Shown in pieces: positions 24,101 to 37,000 of a stretch of 64,000 nucleotides of DNA. Location: NCBI GenBank assembly GCA_037893245.1, contig JBAIAA010000020.1:868001-932000 (forward strand), written 5' to 3'. Position 1 is the stretch's first letter. Every line of letters begins with the position of its first letter. The notes under the pieces are model-generated. The model was given only the letters and a program-made list of their open reading frames with translations, ran no database searches and was not told where the DNA came from. The position numbers and the translations under genes are program-made. The stretch is from Crossaster papposus (lineage: Eukaryota > Echinodermata > Asteroidea > Velatida > Solasteridae).

Positions 24101-26019
24101 AATTGGCTAACCTACTAAAAATTGAAAAGAAATGGAAAGATAAAGACCAAGACAATAATCTGATTGTTGTTTGAGAAACCCCAGTGATGTCGGTGTGCAA
24201 GAAACTTGGTCGTGAACATTGTTGATTTTACACTGTTTTCAATGGGACTTGAATTAGGCAGGTGCACCCTATAGGGTGCACCACCCTAATTGTAAGGAAC
24301 ATTTCTACGCTAGCTCATTTGCATTAAAAGTGCCCCCACAATTTCTTTTGAAAACGGATGCCGTTTGGTGAAAGAAATGGTGGGATTGTGTAAATATAGC
24401 ATTGGATCAACTCCCTGGTTTTTGAGCTTCAATCCGAGGGCAGACTTGACAAAATTACGGTTGAAAAATGGGTCCTAATTGCCCTAGAACGTGGAGGGAT
24501 GCCATTTGTAAAATGGCTGCTTGCAGGCTCGGGAAGTATCACTTTTCGGGAGGTGTGTTTCTTTTGGTGTGAATATTAAAAAATGTAATTGGCTAACCTA
24601 CTAAAAATTGAAAAGACATGGAAAGATAAAGACCAAGACAATAATCTGATTGTTGTTTGAGAAACCCCAGTGATGTCGGTGTGCAAGAAACTTGGTCGTG
24701 AACATTGTTGATTTTACACTGTTTTCAATGGGACTTGAATTAGGCAGGTGCACCCTATAGGGTGCACCACCCTAATTGTAAGGAACATTTCTACGCTAGC
24801 TCATTTGCATTAAAAGTGCCCCCACAATTTCTTTTGAAAACGGATGCCGTTTGGTGAAAGAAATGGTGGGATTGTGTAAATATAGCATAGGATCAACTCC
24901 CTGGTTTTTGAGCTTCAATCCGAGGGCGGACTTGACAAAATTACGGTTGAAAAATGGGTCCTAATTGCCCTAGAACGTGGAGGGATGCCATTTGTAAAAT
25001 GGCTGCTTGCAGGCTCGGGAAGTATCACTTTTCGGGAGGTGTGTTTCTTTTGGTGTGAATATTAAAAAATGTAATTGGCTAACCTACTAAAAATTGAAAA
25101 GAAATGGAAAGATAAAGACCAAGACAATAATCTGATTGTTGTTTGAGAAACCCCAGTGATGTCGGTGTGCAAGAAACTTGGTCGTGAACATTGTTGATTT
25201 TACACTGTTTTCAATGGGACTTGAATTAGGCAGGTGCACCCTATAGGGTGCACCACCCTAATTGTAAGGAACATTTCTACGCTAGCTCATTTGCATTAAA
25301 AGTGCCCCCACAATTTCTTTTGAAAACGGATGCCGTTTGGTGAAAGAAATGGTGGGATTGTGTAAATATAGCATTGGATCAACTCCCTGGTTTTTGAGCT
25401 TCAATCCGAGGGCAGACTTGACAAAATTACGGTTGAAAAATGGGTCCTAATTGCCCTAGAACGTGGAGGGATGCCATTTGTAAAATGGCTGCTTGCAGGC
25501 TCGGGAAGTATCACTTTTCGGGAGGTGTGTTTCTTTTGGTGTGAATATTAAAAAATGTAATTGGCTAACCTACTAAAAATTGAAAAGAAATGGAAAGATA
25601 AAGACCAAGACAATAATCTGATTGTTGTTTGAGAAACCCCAGTGATGTCGGTGTGCAAGAAACTTGGTCGTGAACATTGTTGATTTTACACTGTTTTCAA
25701 TGGGACTTGAATTAGGCAGGTGCACCCCATAGGGTGCACCACCCTAATTGTAAGGAACATTTCTACGCTAGCTCATTTGCATTAAAAGTGCCCCCACAAT
25801 TTCTTTTGAAAACGGATGCCGTTTGGTGAAAGAAATGGTGGGATTGTGTAAATATAGCATAGGATCAACTCCCTGGTTTTTGAGCTTCAATCCGAGGGCA
25901 GACTTGACAAAATTACGGTTGAAAAATGGGTCCTAATTGCCCTAGAACGTGGAGGGATGCCATTTGTAAAATGGCTGCTTGCAGGCTCGGGAAGTATCAC
26001 TTTTCGGGAGGTGTGTTTC
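21160..26019 (+). repeat. 10-unit higher-order repeat, copy 2 (no SINE)
   Basis: Ten units starting at 21160 and every 486 bp, repeating in order the private markers of the block at 16022-21159: 6-T run before AGC (21160), GGAATTG (22132), AATAATTTG (23104), CACTTCT (23590), 56c with 367g (24562) and 195c (25534). The second unit (21646) lacks the SINE and has 367g where its partner has 367a. Exactly 4860 bp long. Confidence 0.95.
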
Positions 26020-28449
26020 TTTTGGTGTGAATATTAAAAAATTTAATTGGCTAACCTACTAAAAATTGAAAAGAAATGGAAAGATAAAGACCAAGACAAT
26101 AATCTGATTGTTGTTTGAGAAACCCCAGTGATGTCGGTGTGCAAGAAACTTGGTCGTGAACATTGTTGATTTTACACTGTTTTCAATGGGACTTGAATTA
26201 GGCAGGTGCACCCTATAGGGTGCACCACCCTAATTGTAAGGAACATTTCTACGCTAGCTCATTTGCATTAAAAGTGCCCCCACAATTTCTTTTGAAAACG
26301 GATGCCGTTTGGTGAAAGAAATGGTGGGATTGTGTAAATATAGCATTGGATCAACTCCCTGGTTTTTGAGCTTCAATCCGAGGGCAGACTTGACAAAATT
26401 ACGGTTGAAAAATGGGTCCTAATTGCCCTAGAACGTGGAGGGATGCCATTTGTAAAATGGCTGCTTGCAGGCTCGGGAAGTATCACTTTTCGGGAGGTGT
26501 GTTTCTTTTGGTGTGAATATTAAAAAATGTAATTGGCTAACCTACTAAAAATTGAAAAGACATGGAAAGATAAAGACCAAGACAATAATCTGATTGTTGT
26601 TTGAGAAACCCCAGTGATGTCGGTGTGCAAGAAACTTGGTCGTGAACATTGTTGATTTTACACTGTTTTCAATAGGACTTGAATTAGGCAGGTGCACCCT
26701 ATAGGGTGCACCACCCTAATTGTAAGGAACATTTCTACGCTAGCTCATTTGCATTAAAAGTGCCCCCACAATTTCTTTTGAAAACGGATGCCGTTTGGTG
26801 AAAGAAATGGTGGGATTGTGTAAATATAGCATAGGATCAACTCCCTGGTTTTTGAGCTTCAATCCGAGGGCGGACTTGACAAAATTACGGTTGAAAAATG
26901 GGTCCTAATTGCCCTAGAACGTGGAGGGATGCCATTTGTAAAATGGCTGCTTGCAGGCTCGGGAAGTATCACTTTTCGGGAGGTGTGTTTCTTTTGGTGT
27001 GAATATTAAAAAATTTAATTGGCTAACCTACTAAAAATTGAAAAGAAATGGAAAGATAAAGACCAAGACAATAATCTGATTGTTGTTTGAGAAACCCCAG
27101 TGATGTCGGTGTGCAAGAAACTTGGTCGTGAACATTGTTGATTTTACACTGTTTTCAATGGGACTTGAATTAGGCAGGTGCACCCTATAGGGTGCACCAC
27201 CCTAATTGTAAGGAACATTTCTACGCTAGCTCATTTGCATTAAAAGTGCCCCCACAATTTCTTTTGAAAACGGATGCCGTTTGGTGAAAGAAATGGTGGG
27301 ATTGTGTAAATATAGCATTGGATCAACTCCCTGGTTTTTGAGCTTCAATCCGAGGGCAGACTTGACAAAATTACGGTTGAAAAATGGGTCCTAATTGCCC
27401 TAGAACGTGGAGGGATGCCATTTGTAAAATGGCTGCTTGCAGGCTCGGGAAGTATCACTTTTCGGGAGGTGTGTTTCTTTTGGTGTGAATATTAAAAAAT
27501 GTAATTGGCTAACCTACTAAAAATTGAAAAGAAATGGAAAGATAAAGACCAAGACAATAATCTGATTGTTGTTTGAGAAACCCCAGTGATGTCGGTGTGC
27601 AAGAAACTTGGTCGTGAACATTGTTGATTTTACACTGTTTTCAATGGGACTTGAATTAGGCAGGTGCACCCCATAGGGTGCACCACCCTAATTGTAAGGA
27701 ACATTTCTACGCTAGCTCATTTGCATTAAAAGTGCCCCCACAATTTCTTTTGAAAACGGATGCCGTTTGGTGAAAGAAATGGTGGGATTGTGTAAATATA
27801 GCATAGGATCAACTCCCTGGTTTTTGAGCTTCAATCCGAGGGCAGACTTGACAAAATTACGGTTGAAAAATGGGTCCTACTTGCCCTAGAACGTGGAGGG
27901 ATGCCATTTGTAAAATGGCTGCTTGCAGGCTCGGGAAGTATCACTTTTCGGGAGGTGTGTTTCTTTTGGTGTGAATATTAAAAAATATAATTGGCTAACC
28001 TACTAAAAATTGAAAATAAATGGAAAGATAAAGACCAAGACAATAATCTGATTGTTGTTTGAGAAACCCCAGTGATGTCGGTGTGCAAGAAACTTGGTCG
28101 TGAACATTGTTGATTTTACACTGTTTTCAATGGGACTTGAATTAGGCAGGTGCACCCTATAGGGTGCACCACCCTAATTGTAAGGAACATTTCTACGCTA
28201 GCTCATTTGCATTAAAAGTGCCCCCACAATTTCTTTTGAAAACGGATGCCGTTTGGTGAAAGAAATGGTGGGATTGTGTAAATATAGCATAGGATCAACT
28301 CCCTGGTTTTTGAGCTTCAATCCGAGGGCGGACTTGACAAAATTACGGTTGAAAAATGGGTCCTAATTGCCCTAGAACGTGGAGGGATGCCATTTGTAAA
28401 ATGGCTGCTTGCAGGCTCGGGAAGTATCACTTTTCGGGAGGTGTGTTTC
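26020..28449 (+). repeat. Partial re-copy of the 10-unit block end, plus one 24a/54t unit
   Basis: Units at 26020 (24t, 328t), 26506 (56c, 367g), 26992 (24t, 328t) and 27478 (195c) follow the order seen in the last four units of the preceding block. They differ in detail: 26506 has AATAGGACTT and 27478 has CCTACTTGCC. The unit at 27964 is the first with 24a+54t and also has 367g. Confidence 0.8.
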
Positions 28450-30393
28450 TTTTGGTGTGAATATTAAAAAATTTAATTGGCTAACCTACTAAAAATTGAA
28501 AAGAAATGGAAAGATAAAGACCAAGACAATAATCTGATTGTTGTTTGAGAAACCCCAGTGATGTCGGTGTGCAAGAAACTTGGTCGTGAACATTGTTGAT
28601 TTTACACTGTTTTCAATGGGACTTGAATTAGGCAGGTGCACCCTATAGGGTGCACCACCCTAATTGTAAGGAACATTTCTACGCTAGCTCATTTGCATTA
28701 AAAGTGCCCCCACAATTTCTTTTGAAAACGGATGCCGTTTGGTGAAAGAAATGGTGGGATTGTGTAAATATAGCATTGGATCAACTCCCTGGTTTTTGAG
28801 CTTCAATCCGAGGGCAGACTTGACAAAATTACGGTTAAAAAATGGGTCCTAATTGCCCTAGAACGTGGAGGGATGCCATTTGTAAAATGGCTGCTTGCAG
28901 GCTCGGGAAGTATCACTTTTCGGGAGGTGTGTTTCTTTTGGTGTGAATATAAAAAAATGTAATTGGCTAACCTACTAAAAATTGAAAAGAAATGGAAAGA
29001 TAAAGACCAAGACAATAATCTGATTGTTGTTTGAGAAACCCCAGTGATGTCGGTGTGCAAGAAACTTGGTCGTGAACATTGTTGATTTTACACTGTTTTC
29101 AATGGGACTTGAATTAGGCAGGTGCACCCCATAGGGTGCACCACCCTAATTGTAAGGAACATTTCTACGCTAGCTCATTTGCATTAAAAGTGCCCCCACA
29201 ATTTCTTTTGAAAACGGATGCCGTTTGGTGAAAGAAATGGTGGGATTGTGTAAATATAGCATAGGATCAACTCCCTGGTTTTTGAGCTTCAATCCGAGGG
29301 CAGACTTGACAAAATTACGGTTGAAAAATGGGTCCTAATTGCCCTAGAACGTGGAGGGATGCCATTTGTAAAATGGCTGCTTGCAGGCTCGGGAAGTATC
29401 ACTTTTCGGGAGGTGTGTTTCTTTTGGTGTGAATATTAAAAAATTTAATTGGCTAACCTACTAAAAATTGAAAAGAAATGGAAAGATAAAGACCAAGACA
29501 ATAATCTGATTGTTGTTTGAGAAACCCCAGTGATGTCGGTGTGCAAGAAACTTGGTCGTGAACATTGTTGATTTTACACTGTTTTCAATGGGACTTGAAT
29601 TAGGCAGGTGCACCCTATAGGGTGCACCACCCTAATTGTAAGGAACATTTCTACGCTAGCTCATTTGCATTAAAAGTGCCCCCACAATTTCTTTTGAAAA
29701 CGGATGCCGTTTGGTGAAAGAAATGGTGGGATTGTGTAAATATAGCATTGGATCAACTCCCTGGTTTTTGAGCTTCAATCCGAGGGCAGACTTGACAAAA
29801 TTACGGTTAAAAAATGGGTCCTAATTGCCCTAGAACGTGGAGGGATGCCATTTGTAAAATGGCTGCTTGCAGGCTCGGGAAGTATCACTTTTCGGGAGGT
29901 GTGTTTCTTTTGGTGTGAATATTAAAAAATGTAATTGGCTAACCTACTAAAAATTGAAAAGAAATGGAAAGATAAAGACCAAGACAATAATCTGATTGTT
30001 GTTTGAGAAACCCCAGTGATGTCGGTGTGCAAGAAACTTGGTCGTGAACATTGTTGATTTTACACTGTTTTCAATGGGACTTGAATTAGGCAGGTGCACC
30101 CCATAGGGTGCACCACCCTAATTGTAAGGAACATTTCTACGCTAGCTCATTTGCATTAAAAGTGCCCCCACAATTTCTTTTGAAAACGGATGCCGTTTGG
30201 TGAAAGAAATGGTGGGATTGTGTAAATATAGCATAGGATCAACTCCCTGGTTTTTGAGCTTCAATCCGAGGGCAGACTTGACAAAATTACGGTTGAAAAA
30301 TGGGTCCTAATTGCCCTAGAACGTGGAGGGATGCCATTTGTAAAATGGCTGCTTGCAGGCTCGGGAAGTATCACTTTTCGGGAGGTGTGTTTC
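28450..30393 (+). repeat. Duplicated 2-unit block (972 bp x 2)
   Basis: Units at 28450 and 29422 share 24t, 328t and the rare 388a (GGTTAAAAAATGG). Their partners at 28936 and 29908 share 195c. The unit at 28936 has GAATATAAAAAAATG instead of GAATATTAAAAAATG, which removes a minus-strand stop and creates a spurious 85-codon frame. Confidence 0.85.
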
Positions 30394-30470
30394 TTTTGGT
30401 GTGAATATTAAAAAATGTAATTGGCTAACCTACTAAAAATTGAAAAGAAATGGAAAGATAAAGACCAAGA

Positions 30471-30570
30471 CAATAATCTGATTGTTGTTTGAGAAACCCC
30501 AGTGATGTCGGTGTGCAAGACAATAATCTGATTGTTGTTTGAGAAACCCCAGTGATGTCGGTGTGCAAGA
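30471..30570 (+). repeat. 50-bp tandem duplication inside a unit, copy 1
   Basis: Unit positions 78-127 (CAATAATCTG...GTGCAAGA) occur twice in direct succession, at 30471-30520 and 30521-30570. The segment ends in CAAGA and is preceded by CAAGA, a 5-bp direct repeat that can explain the duplication by slippage or unequal pairing. It opens a 75-codon minus-strand frame that is not a gene. Confidence 0.97.
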
Positions 30571-32306
30571 AACTTGGTCGTGAACATTGTTGATTTTACA
30601 CTGTTTTCAATGGGACTTGAATTAGGCAGGTGCACCCTATAGGGTGCACCACCCTAATTGTAAGGAACATTTCTACGCTAGCTCATTTGCATTAAAAGTG
30701 CCCCCACAATTTCTTTTGAAAACGGATGCCGTTTGGTGAAAGAAATGGTGGGATTGTGTAAATATAGCATAGGATCAACTCCCTGGTTTTTGAGCTTCAA
30801 TCCGAGGGCAGACTTGACAAAATTACGGTTGAAAAATGGGTCCTAATTGCCCTAGAACGTGGAGGGATGCCATTTGTAAAATGGCTGCTTGCAGGCTCGG
30901 GAAGTATCACTTTTCGGGAGGTGTGTTTCTTTTGGTGTGAATATTAAAAAATGTAATTGGCTAACCTACTAAAAATTGAAAAGAAATGGAAAGATAAAGA
31001 CCAAGACAATAATCTGATTGTTGTTTGAGAAACCCCAGTGATGTCGGTGTGCAAGAAACTTGGTCGTGAACATTGTTGATTTTACACTGTTTTCAATAGG
31101 ACTTGAATTACGCAGGTGCATCCTATAGGGTGCACCACCCTAATTGTAAGGAACATTTCTACGCTAGCTCATTTGCATTAAAAGTGCCCCCACAATTTCT
31201 TTTGAAAACGGATGCCGTTTGGTGAAAGAAATGGTGGGATTGTGTAAATATAGCATTGGATCAACTCCCTGGTTTTTGAGCTTCAATCCGAGGGCAGACT
31301 TGACAAAATTACGGTTGAAAAATGGGTCCTAATTGCCCTAGGACGTGGAGGGATGCCATTTGTAAAATGGCTGCTTGCAGGCTCGGGAAGTATCACTTTT
31401 CGGGAGGTGTGTTTCTTTTGGTGTGAATATTAAAAAATGTAATTGGCTAACCTACTAAAAATTGAAAAGAAATGGAAAGATAAAGACCAAGACAATAATC
31501 TGATTGTTGTTTGAGAAACCCCAGTGATGTCGGTGTGCAAGAAACTTGGTCGTGAACATTGTTGATTTTACACTGTTTTCAATGGGACTTGAATTAGGCA
31601 GGTGCACCCTATAGGGTGCACCACCCTAATTGTAAGGAACATTTCTACGCTAGCTCATTTGCATTAAAAGTGCCCCCACAATTTCTTTTGAAAACGGATG
31701 CCGTTTGGTGAAAGAAATGGTGGGATTGTGTAAATATAGCATAGGATCAACTCCCTGGTTTTTGAGCTTCAATCCGAGGGCAGACTTGACAAAATTACGG
31801 TTGAAAAATGGGTCCTAATTGCCCTAGAACGTGGAGGGATGCCATTTGTAAAATGGCTGCTTGCAGGCTCGGGAAGTATCACTTTTCGGGAGGTGTGTTT
31901 CTTTTGGTGTGAATATTAAAAAATGTAATTGGCTAACCTACTAAAAATTGAAAAGAAATGGAAAGATAAAGACCAAGACAATAATCTGATTGTTGTTTGA
32001 GAAACCCCAGTGATGTCGGTGTGCAAGAAACTTGGTCGTGAACATTGTTGATTTTACACTGTTTTCAATGGGACTTGAATTAGGCAGGTGCACCCTATAG
32101 GGTGCACCACCCTAATTGTAAGGAACATTTCTACGCTAGCTCATTTGCATTAAAAGTGCCCCCACAATTTCTTTTGAAAACGGATGCCGTTTGGTGAAAG
32201 AAATGGTGGGATTGTGTAAATATAGCATAGGATCAACTCCCTGGTTTTTGAGCTTCAATCCGAGGGCAGACTTGACAAAATTACGGTTGAAAAATGGGTC
32301 CTAATT

Positions 32307-32491
32307 CAGAGGCGTGTGCAGGATTTTTTCCTGCGGGGTGCTGAATCAAATCATTATTTTTTTTTTCGTTTTTTCTTTCGTTTTTTTTTCCTACTTTCCT
32401 TCTTTTTTCTCTTTCATTTTTTTTTTGGGATCCGCGCGTGCGGGGGGCTTCAGCCCCCAAAGCCCCCCCCCCCCCCCTGGACACGCCAATG
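32307..32491. mobile_element. MITE-like DNA transposon, copy 1 (185 bp)
   Basis: Insert between unit positions 405 and 406, flanked by TAATT at 32302-32306 and 32492-32496. Terminal inverted repeats are CAGAGGCGTGTGCAGG and the inverse of CCTGGACACGCCAATG, 13 of 16 matching. Inside are a long pyrimidine (mostly T) tract, a GGGGGCT/AGCCCCC hairpin at 32443-32458 and a run of 15 C at 32463-32477. The size and lack of a transposase frame mark it as non-autonomous. CAGNGGCG-type ends recall hAT elements, but hATs mostly make 8-bp duplications, so class is uncertain. This copy differs from the others by GGGGTGCTG, CCTACTTTCC and the longer C run. Frames at 32281-32595 are low-complexity artefacts. 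Confidence 0.85.
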
Positions 32492-34035
32492 TAATTGCCC
32501 TAGAACGTGGAGGGATGCCATTTGTAAAATGGCTGCTTGCAGGCTCGGGAAGTATCACTTTTCGGGAGGTGTGTTTCTTTTGGTGTGAATATTAAAAAAT
32601 GTAATTGGCTAACCTACTAAAAATTGAAAAGAAATGGAAAGATAAAGACCAAGACAATAATCTGATTGTTGTTTGAGAAACCCCAGTGATGTCGGTGTGC
32701 AAGAAACTTGGTCGTGAACATTGTTGATTTTACACTGTTTTCAATGGGACTTGAATTACGCAGGTGCATCCTATAGGGTGCACCACCCTAATTGTAAGGA
32801 ACATTTCTACGCTAGCTCATTTGCATTAAAAGTGCCCCCACAATTTCTTTTGAAAACGGATGCCGTTTGGTGAAAGAAATGGTGGGATTGTGTAAATATA
32901 GCATTGGATCAACTCCCTGGTTTTTGAGCTTCAATCCGAGGGCAGACTTGACAAAATTACGGTTGAAAAATGGGTCCTAATTGCCCTAGAACGTGGAGGG
33001 ATGCCATTTGTAAAATGGCTGCTTGCAGGCTCGGGAAGTATCACTTTTCGGGAGGTGTGTTTCTTTTGGTGTGAATATTAAAAAATGTAATTGGCTAACC
33101 TACTAAAAATTGAAAAGAAAGGGAAAGATAAAGACCAAGACAATAATCTGATTGTTGTTTGAGAAACCCCAGTGATGTCGGTGTGCAAGAAACTTGGTCG
33201 TGAACATTGTTGATTTTACACTGTTTTCAATGGGACTTGAATTAGGCAGGTGCACCCTATAGGGTGCACCACCCTAATTGTAAGGAACATTTCTACGCTA
33301 GCTCATTTGCATTAAAAGTGCCCCCACAATTTCTTTTGAAAACGGATGCCGTTTGGTGAAAGAAATGGTGGGATTGTGTAAATATAGCATTGGATCAACT
33401 CCCTGGTTTTTGAGCTTCAATCCGAGGGCAGACTTGACAAAATTACGGTTGAAAAATGGGTCCTAATTGCCCTAGAACGTGGAGGGATGCCATTTGTAAA
33501 ATGGCTGCTTGCAGGCTCGGGAAGTATCACTTTTCGGGAGGTGTGTTTCTTTTGGTGTGAATATTAAAAAATGTAATTGGCTAACCTACTAAAAATTGAA
33601 AAGAAATGGAAAGATAAAGACCAAGACAATAATCTGATTGTTGTTTGAGAAACCCCAGTGATGTCGGTGTGCAAGAAACTTGGTCGTGAACATTGTTGAT
33701 TTTACACTGTTTTCAATGGGACTTGAATTAGGCAGGTGCACCCCATAGGGTGCACCACCCTAATTGTAAGGAACATTTCTACGCTAGCTCATTTGCATTA
33801 AAAGTGCCCCCACAATTTCTTTTGAAAACGGATGCCGTTTGGTGAAAGAAATGGTGGGATTGTGTAAATATAGCATAGGATCAACTCCCTGGTTTTTGAG
33901 CTTCAATCCGAGGGCAGACTTGACAAAATTACGGTTGAAAAATGGGTCCTAATTGCCCTAGAACGTGGAGGGATGCCATTTGTAAAATGGCTGCTTGCAG
34001 GCTCGGGAAGTATCACTTTTCGGGAGGTGTGTTTC

Positions 34036-37000
34036 TTTTGGTGTGAATATTAAAAAATGTAATTGGCTAACCTACTAAAAATTGAAAAGAAATGGAAAGA
34101 TAAAGACCAAGACAATAATCTGATTGTTGTTTGAGAAACCCCAGTGATGTCGGTGTGCAAGACAATAATCTGATTGTTGTTTGAGAAACCCCAGTGATGT
34201 CGGTGTGCAAGAAACTTGGTCGTGAACATTGTTGATTTTACACTGTTTTCAATGGGACTTGAATTAGGCAGGTGCACCCTATAGGGTGCACCACCCTAAT
34301 TGTAAGGAACATTTCTACGCTAGCTCATTTGCATTAAAAGTGCCCCCACAATTTCTTTTGAAAACGGATGCCGTTTGGTGAAAGAAATGGTGGGATTGTG
34401 TAAATATAGCATAGGATCAACTCCCTGGTTTTTGAGCTTCAATCCGAGGGCAGACTTGACAAAATTACGGTTGAAAAATGGGTCCTAATTGCCCTAGAAC
34501 GTGGAGGGATGCCATTTGTAAAATGGCTGCTTGCAGGCTCGGGAAGTATCACTTTTCGGGAGGTGTGTTTCTTTTGGTGTGAATATTAAAAAATGTAATT
34601 GGCTAACCTACTAAAAATTGAAAAGAAATGGAAAGATAAAGACCAAGACAATAATCTGATTGTTGTTTGAGAAACCCCAGTGATGTCGGTGTGCAAGAAA
34701 CTTGGTCGTGAACATTGTTGATTTTACACTGTTTTCAATGGGACTTGAATTACGCAGGTGCATCCTATAGGGTGCACCACCCTAATTGTAAGGAACATTT
34801 CTACGCTAGCTCATTTGCATTAAAAGTGCCCCCACAATTTCTTTTGAAAACGGATGCCGTTTGGTGAAAGAAATGGTGGGATTGTGTAAATATAGCATTG
34901 GATCAACTCCCTGGTTTTTGAGCTTCAATCCGAGGGCAGACTTGACAAAATTACGGTTGAAAAATGGGTCCTAATTGCCCTAGGACGTGGAGGGATGCCA
35001 TTTGTAAAATGGCTGCTTGCAGGCTCGGGAAGTATCACTTTTCGGGAGGTGTGTTTCTTTTGGTGTGAATATTAAAAAATGTAATTGGCTAACCTACTAA
35101 AAATTGAAAAGAAATGGAAAGATAAAGACCAAGACAATAATCTGATTGTTGTTTGAGAAACCCCAGTGATGTCGGTGTGCAAGAAACTTGGTCGTGAACA
35201 TTGTTGATTTTACACTGTTTTCAATGGGACTTGAATTAGGCAGGTGCACCCTATAGGGTGCACCACCCTAATTGTAAGGAACATTTCTACGCTAGCTCAT
35301 TTGCATTAAAAGTGCCCCCACAATTTCTTTTGAAAACGGATGCCGTTTGGTGAAAGAAATGGTGGGATTGTGTAAATATAGCATAGGATCAACTCCCTGG
35401 TTTTTGAGCTTCAATCCGAGGGCAGACTTGACAAAATTACGGTTGAAAAATGGGTCCTAATTGCCCTAGAACGTGGAGGGATGCCATTTGTAAAATGGCT
35501 GCTTGCAGGCTCGGGAAGTATCACTTTTCGGGAGGTGTGTTTCTTTTGGTGTGAATATTAAAAAATGTAATTGGCTAACCTACTAAAAATTGAAAAGAAA
35601 TGGAAAGATAAAGACCAAGACAATAATCTGATTGTTGTTTGAGAAACCCCAGTGATGTCGGTGTGCAAGAAACTTGGTCGTGAACATTGTTGATTTTACA
35701 CTGTTTTCAATGGGACTTGAATTACGCAGGTGCATCCTATAGGGTGCACCACCCTAATTGTAAGGAACATTTCTACGCTAGCTCATTTGCATTAAAAGTG
35801 CCCCCACAATTTCTTTTGAAAACGGATGCCGTTTGGTGAAAGAAATGGTGGGATTGTGTAAATATAGCATTGGATCAACTCCCTGGTTTTTGAGCTTCAA
35901 TCCGAGGGCAGACTTGACAAAATTACGGTTGAAAAATGGGTCCTAATTGCCCTAGGACGTGGAGGGATGCCATTTGTAAAATGGCTGCTTGCAGGCTCGG
36001 GAAGTATCACTTTTCGGGAGGTGTGTTTCTTTTGGTGTGAATATTAAAAAATGTAATTGGCTAACCTACTAAAAATTGAAAAGAAATGGAAAGATAAAGA
36101 CCAAGACAATAATCTGATTGTTGTTTGAGAAACCCCAGTGATGTCGGTGTGCAAGAAACTTGGTCGTGAACATTGTTGATTTTACACTGTTTTCAATGGG
36201 ACTTGAATTAGGCAGGTGCACCCTATAGGGTGCACCACCCTAATTGTAAGGAACATTTCTACGCTAGCTCATTTGCATTAAAAGTGCCCCCACAATTTCT
36301 TTTGAAAACGGATGCCGTTTGGTGAAAGAAATGGTGGGATTGTGTAAATATAGCATAGGATCAACTCCCTGGTTTTTGAGCTTCAATCCGAGGGCAGACT
36401 TGACAAAATTACGGTTGAAAAATGGGTCCTAATTGCCCTAGAACGTGGAGGGATGCCATTTGTAAAATGGCTGCTTGCAGGCTCGGGAAGTATCACTTTT
36501 CGGGAGGTGTGTTTCTTTTGGTGTGAATATTAAAAAATGTAATTGGCTAACCTACTAAAAATTGAAAAGAAATGGAAAGATAAAGACCAAGACAATAATC
36601 TGATTGTTGTTTGAGAAACCCCAGTGATGTCGGTGTGCAAGAAACTTGGTCGTGAACATTGTTGATTTTACACTGTTTTCAATGGGACTTGAATTAGGCA
36701 GGTGCACCCTATAGGGTGCACCACCCTAATTGTAAGGAACATTTCTACGCTAGCTCATTTGCATTAAAAGTGCCCCCACAATTTCTTTTGAAAACGGATG
36801 CCGTTTGGTGAAAGAAATGGTGGGATTGTGTAAATATAGCATTGGATCAACTCCCTGGTTTTTGAGCTTCAATCCGAGGGCAGACTTGACAAAATTACGG
36901 TTGAAAAATGGGTCCTAATTGCCCTAGAACGTGGAGGGATGCCATTTGTAAAATGGCTGCTTGCAGGCTCGGGAAGTATCACTTTTCGGGAGGTGTGTTT

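Larger units (their letters stand above)
30394..34035 (+). repeat. 7-unit higher-order repeat, copy 1
   Basis: Order: unit with 50-bp internal duplication (30394), type B with 413g (30930), A (31416), A with MITE (31902), B (32578), 58g with 328t (33064), 195c (33550). Length is 7 x 486 plus 50 plus 190. The unit at 30930 also carries AATAGGACTT. Confidence 0.88.

Noticed and set aside
28803-29060. 85-codon minus-strand open frame
   Set aside because: It exists only because a T-to-A change in one unit (GAATATAAAAAAATG) removes a stop. The same frame is closed in neighbouring units, and it has no recognisable domain.
30408-30635. 75-codon minus-strand frames here and at 34050-34277 and 37502-37729
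   Set aside because: They are created by the 50-bp duplication shifting frame past a stop, and they are identical because the duplication was copied. No coding signature.
32281-32595. Open frames on both strands across the MITE (also at 39375-39685, 41951-42301, 51411-51713, 53540-53842)
   Set aside because: Overlapping frames on both strands of a low-complexity T/C-rich insert give Phe-rich or Lys/Glu-rich peptides. They are composition artefacts, not transposase or cellular genes.
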